DNA of 5,687 nt, from positions 1 to 5,687 of the forward strand of contig JAGRHM010000550.1 of assembly GCA_020445005.1 (NCBI GenBank). Reading direction: 5' to 3'. Positions 5,346 through 5,687 of this stretch are shown here, one piece after another. A program made the translations under genes and the position numbers. The notes under the pieces are model-generated. The model worked only from the letters and a program-made list of their open reading frames with translations. It did not search any database and was not told the origin of the DNA. The DNA is from Candidatus Competibacteraceae bacterium (lineage in GTDB: Bacteria; Pseudomonadota; Gammaproteobacteria; Competibacterales; Competibacteraceae). Positions within the stretch are counted from its first letter, which is position 1, and every line of letters begins with the position of its first letter.

Positions 5346-5687
5346 ATGCCTTGGACTTCGGAACACACTAAATGGCTCGTCGACACCGGCGAACGACTGA
5401 AGACCGCCGATGGCAAGGAGGTCGAGGTCTGGGAGTTCCGTCATGAAAAAGACGAAGCAGTGCTCTCGACCTGGGCCAGGCATTTTCGGAATCACTACTG
5501 CTTTGACAGCGAAATCGATTATTGGCGCAGAGGGTACAAGTGTTCTCGCGGAGAGTATCTCAACACAATAAAGTTCCCGGACCCAAAAGATGCACCAGGA
5601 CCAAGTATCCGCGCTGGCGACTTTGGGGAAGTGCTGGTAGCCGATTTTCTTGAATATCTAAATGGCTACTGGGTTCCACGCACTCGC
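5346..5687 (+). CDS. N-terminal part of a DUF1837/HamA-like putative defence protein (runs off the window)
   Basis: ATG 5346 opens a frame that continues uninterrupted to the window edge (114 codons). TAA 5337-5339 lies upstream in frame, so this ATG is the first possible start, although there is no clear Shine-Dalgarno. Recognisable stretches are VEVWEFRHEKDEAVLSTWA (26-44), RHFRNHYC (45-52), and FPDPKDAPGPSIRAGDFGEV leading to LVADFLEYLNGYWVPRTR (77-114). The GDFGEVLVADFLEYL helix resembles the G-x-GE helix near the start of the PD-(D/E)XK-like fold in DUF1837/HamA proteins. There, an Asp and an E-x-K pair follow about 30-60 residues later; those would be outside this window. HamA acts with the helicase HamB in Hachiman anti-phage defence. 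The assignment rests on motif memory, and a related uncharacterised nuclease family is the main alternative. Protein-like codon use and intact length make it a real gene. Confidence 0.6.
   Translation, partial: MPWTSEHTKWLVDTGERLKTADGKEVEVWEFRHEKDEAVLSTWARHFRNHYCFDSEIDYWRRGYKCSRGEYLNTIKFPDPKDAPGPSIRAGDFGEVLVADFLEYLNGYWVPRTR

Overview
The window looks like an accessory, rearranged stretch of a bacterial chromosome, most likely proteobacterial. Several genes are broken, one long coding sequence dominates, and a gene resembling phage-defence nucleases runs off the right end. The guess at taxon is weak: it rests on general gene style (Shine-Dalgarno sites, a Gram-negative-style exported protein with a LolA-like middle part, a YhcG-type nuclease remnant), not on any marker gene. 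No rRNA, tRNA or CRISPR array was seen.

Layout, left to right. Positions 1-186 hold no convincing gene, only possible C-terminal scraps. A short alpha/beta-hydrolase-like gene follows on the plus strand (205-774), with a clear ribosome binding site and a GTG start. A strongly palindromic AT-rich hairpin (797-845) lies between it and a minus-strand remnant of a YhcG/DUF1016 PD-(D/E)XK nuclease (885-1292). This remnant keeps the nuclease core but has lost its N-terminal half. The break falls at the edge of a 361-bp element (1292-1652) whose 45-bp ends form an inverted repeat with 39 matches. The other edge cuts a second minus-strand gene, a CDP-alcohol phosphatidyltransferase (1968 down to about 1653), which has lost its C-terminal part. 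Two unrelated genes cut at the two ends of one small element suggest a deletion or recombination between element copies rather than a simple insertion.

A 217-bp divergent intergenic region (1982-2198) carries a possible promoter and a 15-codon leader ORF whose stop overlaps the next start codon. It precedes a 940-residue exported multidomain protein (2199-5021): signal peptide, Ig-like domain, Pro-rich linker, LolA-like segment, Pro-rich linker, small lipocalin-like segment, and a long C-terminal module ending in a conserved-looking tail. I know of no established function for this architecture.

After it, 5139-5345 on the minus strand is a frameshifted fragment of a tetratricopeptide-repeat protein. 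Finally, a plus-strand ORF from 5346 to the window end gives the first 114 residues of a protein resembling DUF1837/HamA-like (Hachiman-type) defence proteins.

The genes do not form an evident operon. The common theme is an accessory locus of nuclease- and defence-type genes, a mobile-element scar and gene decay around one well-preserved exported protein. All functional names come from recognising family motifs by eye and need profile searches.
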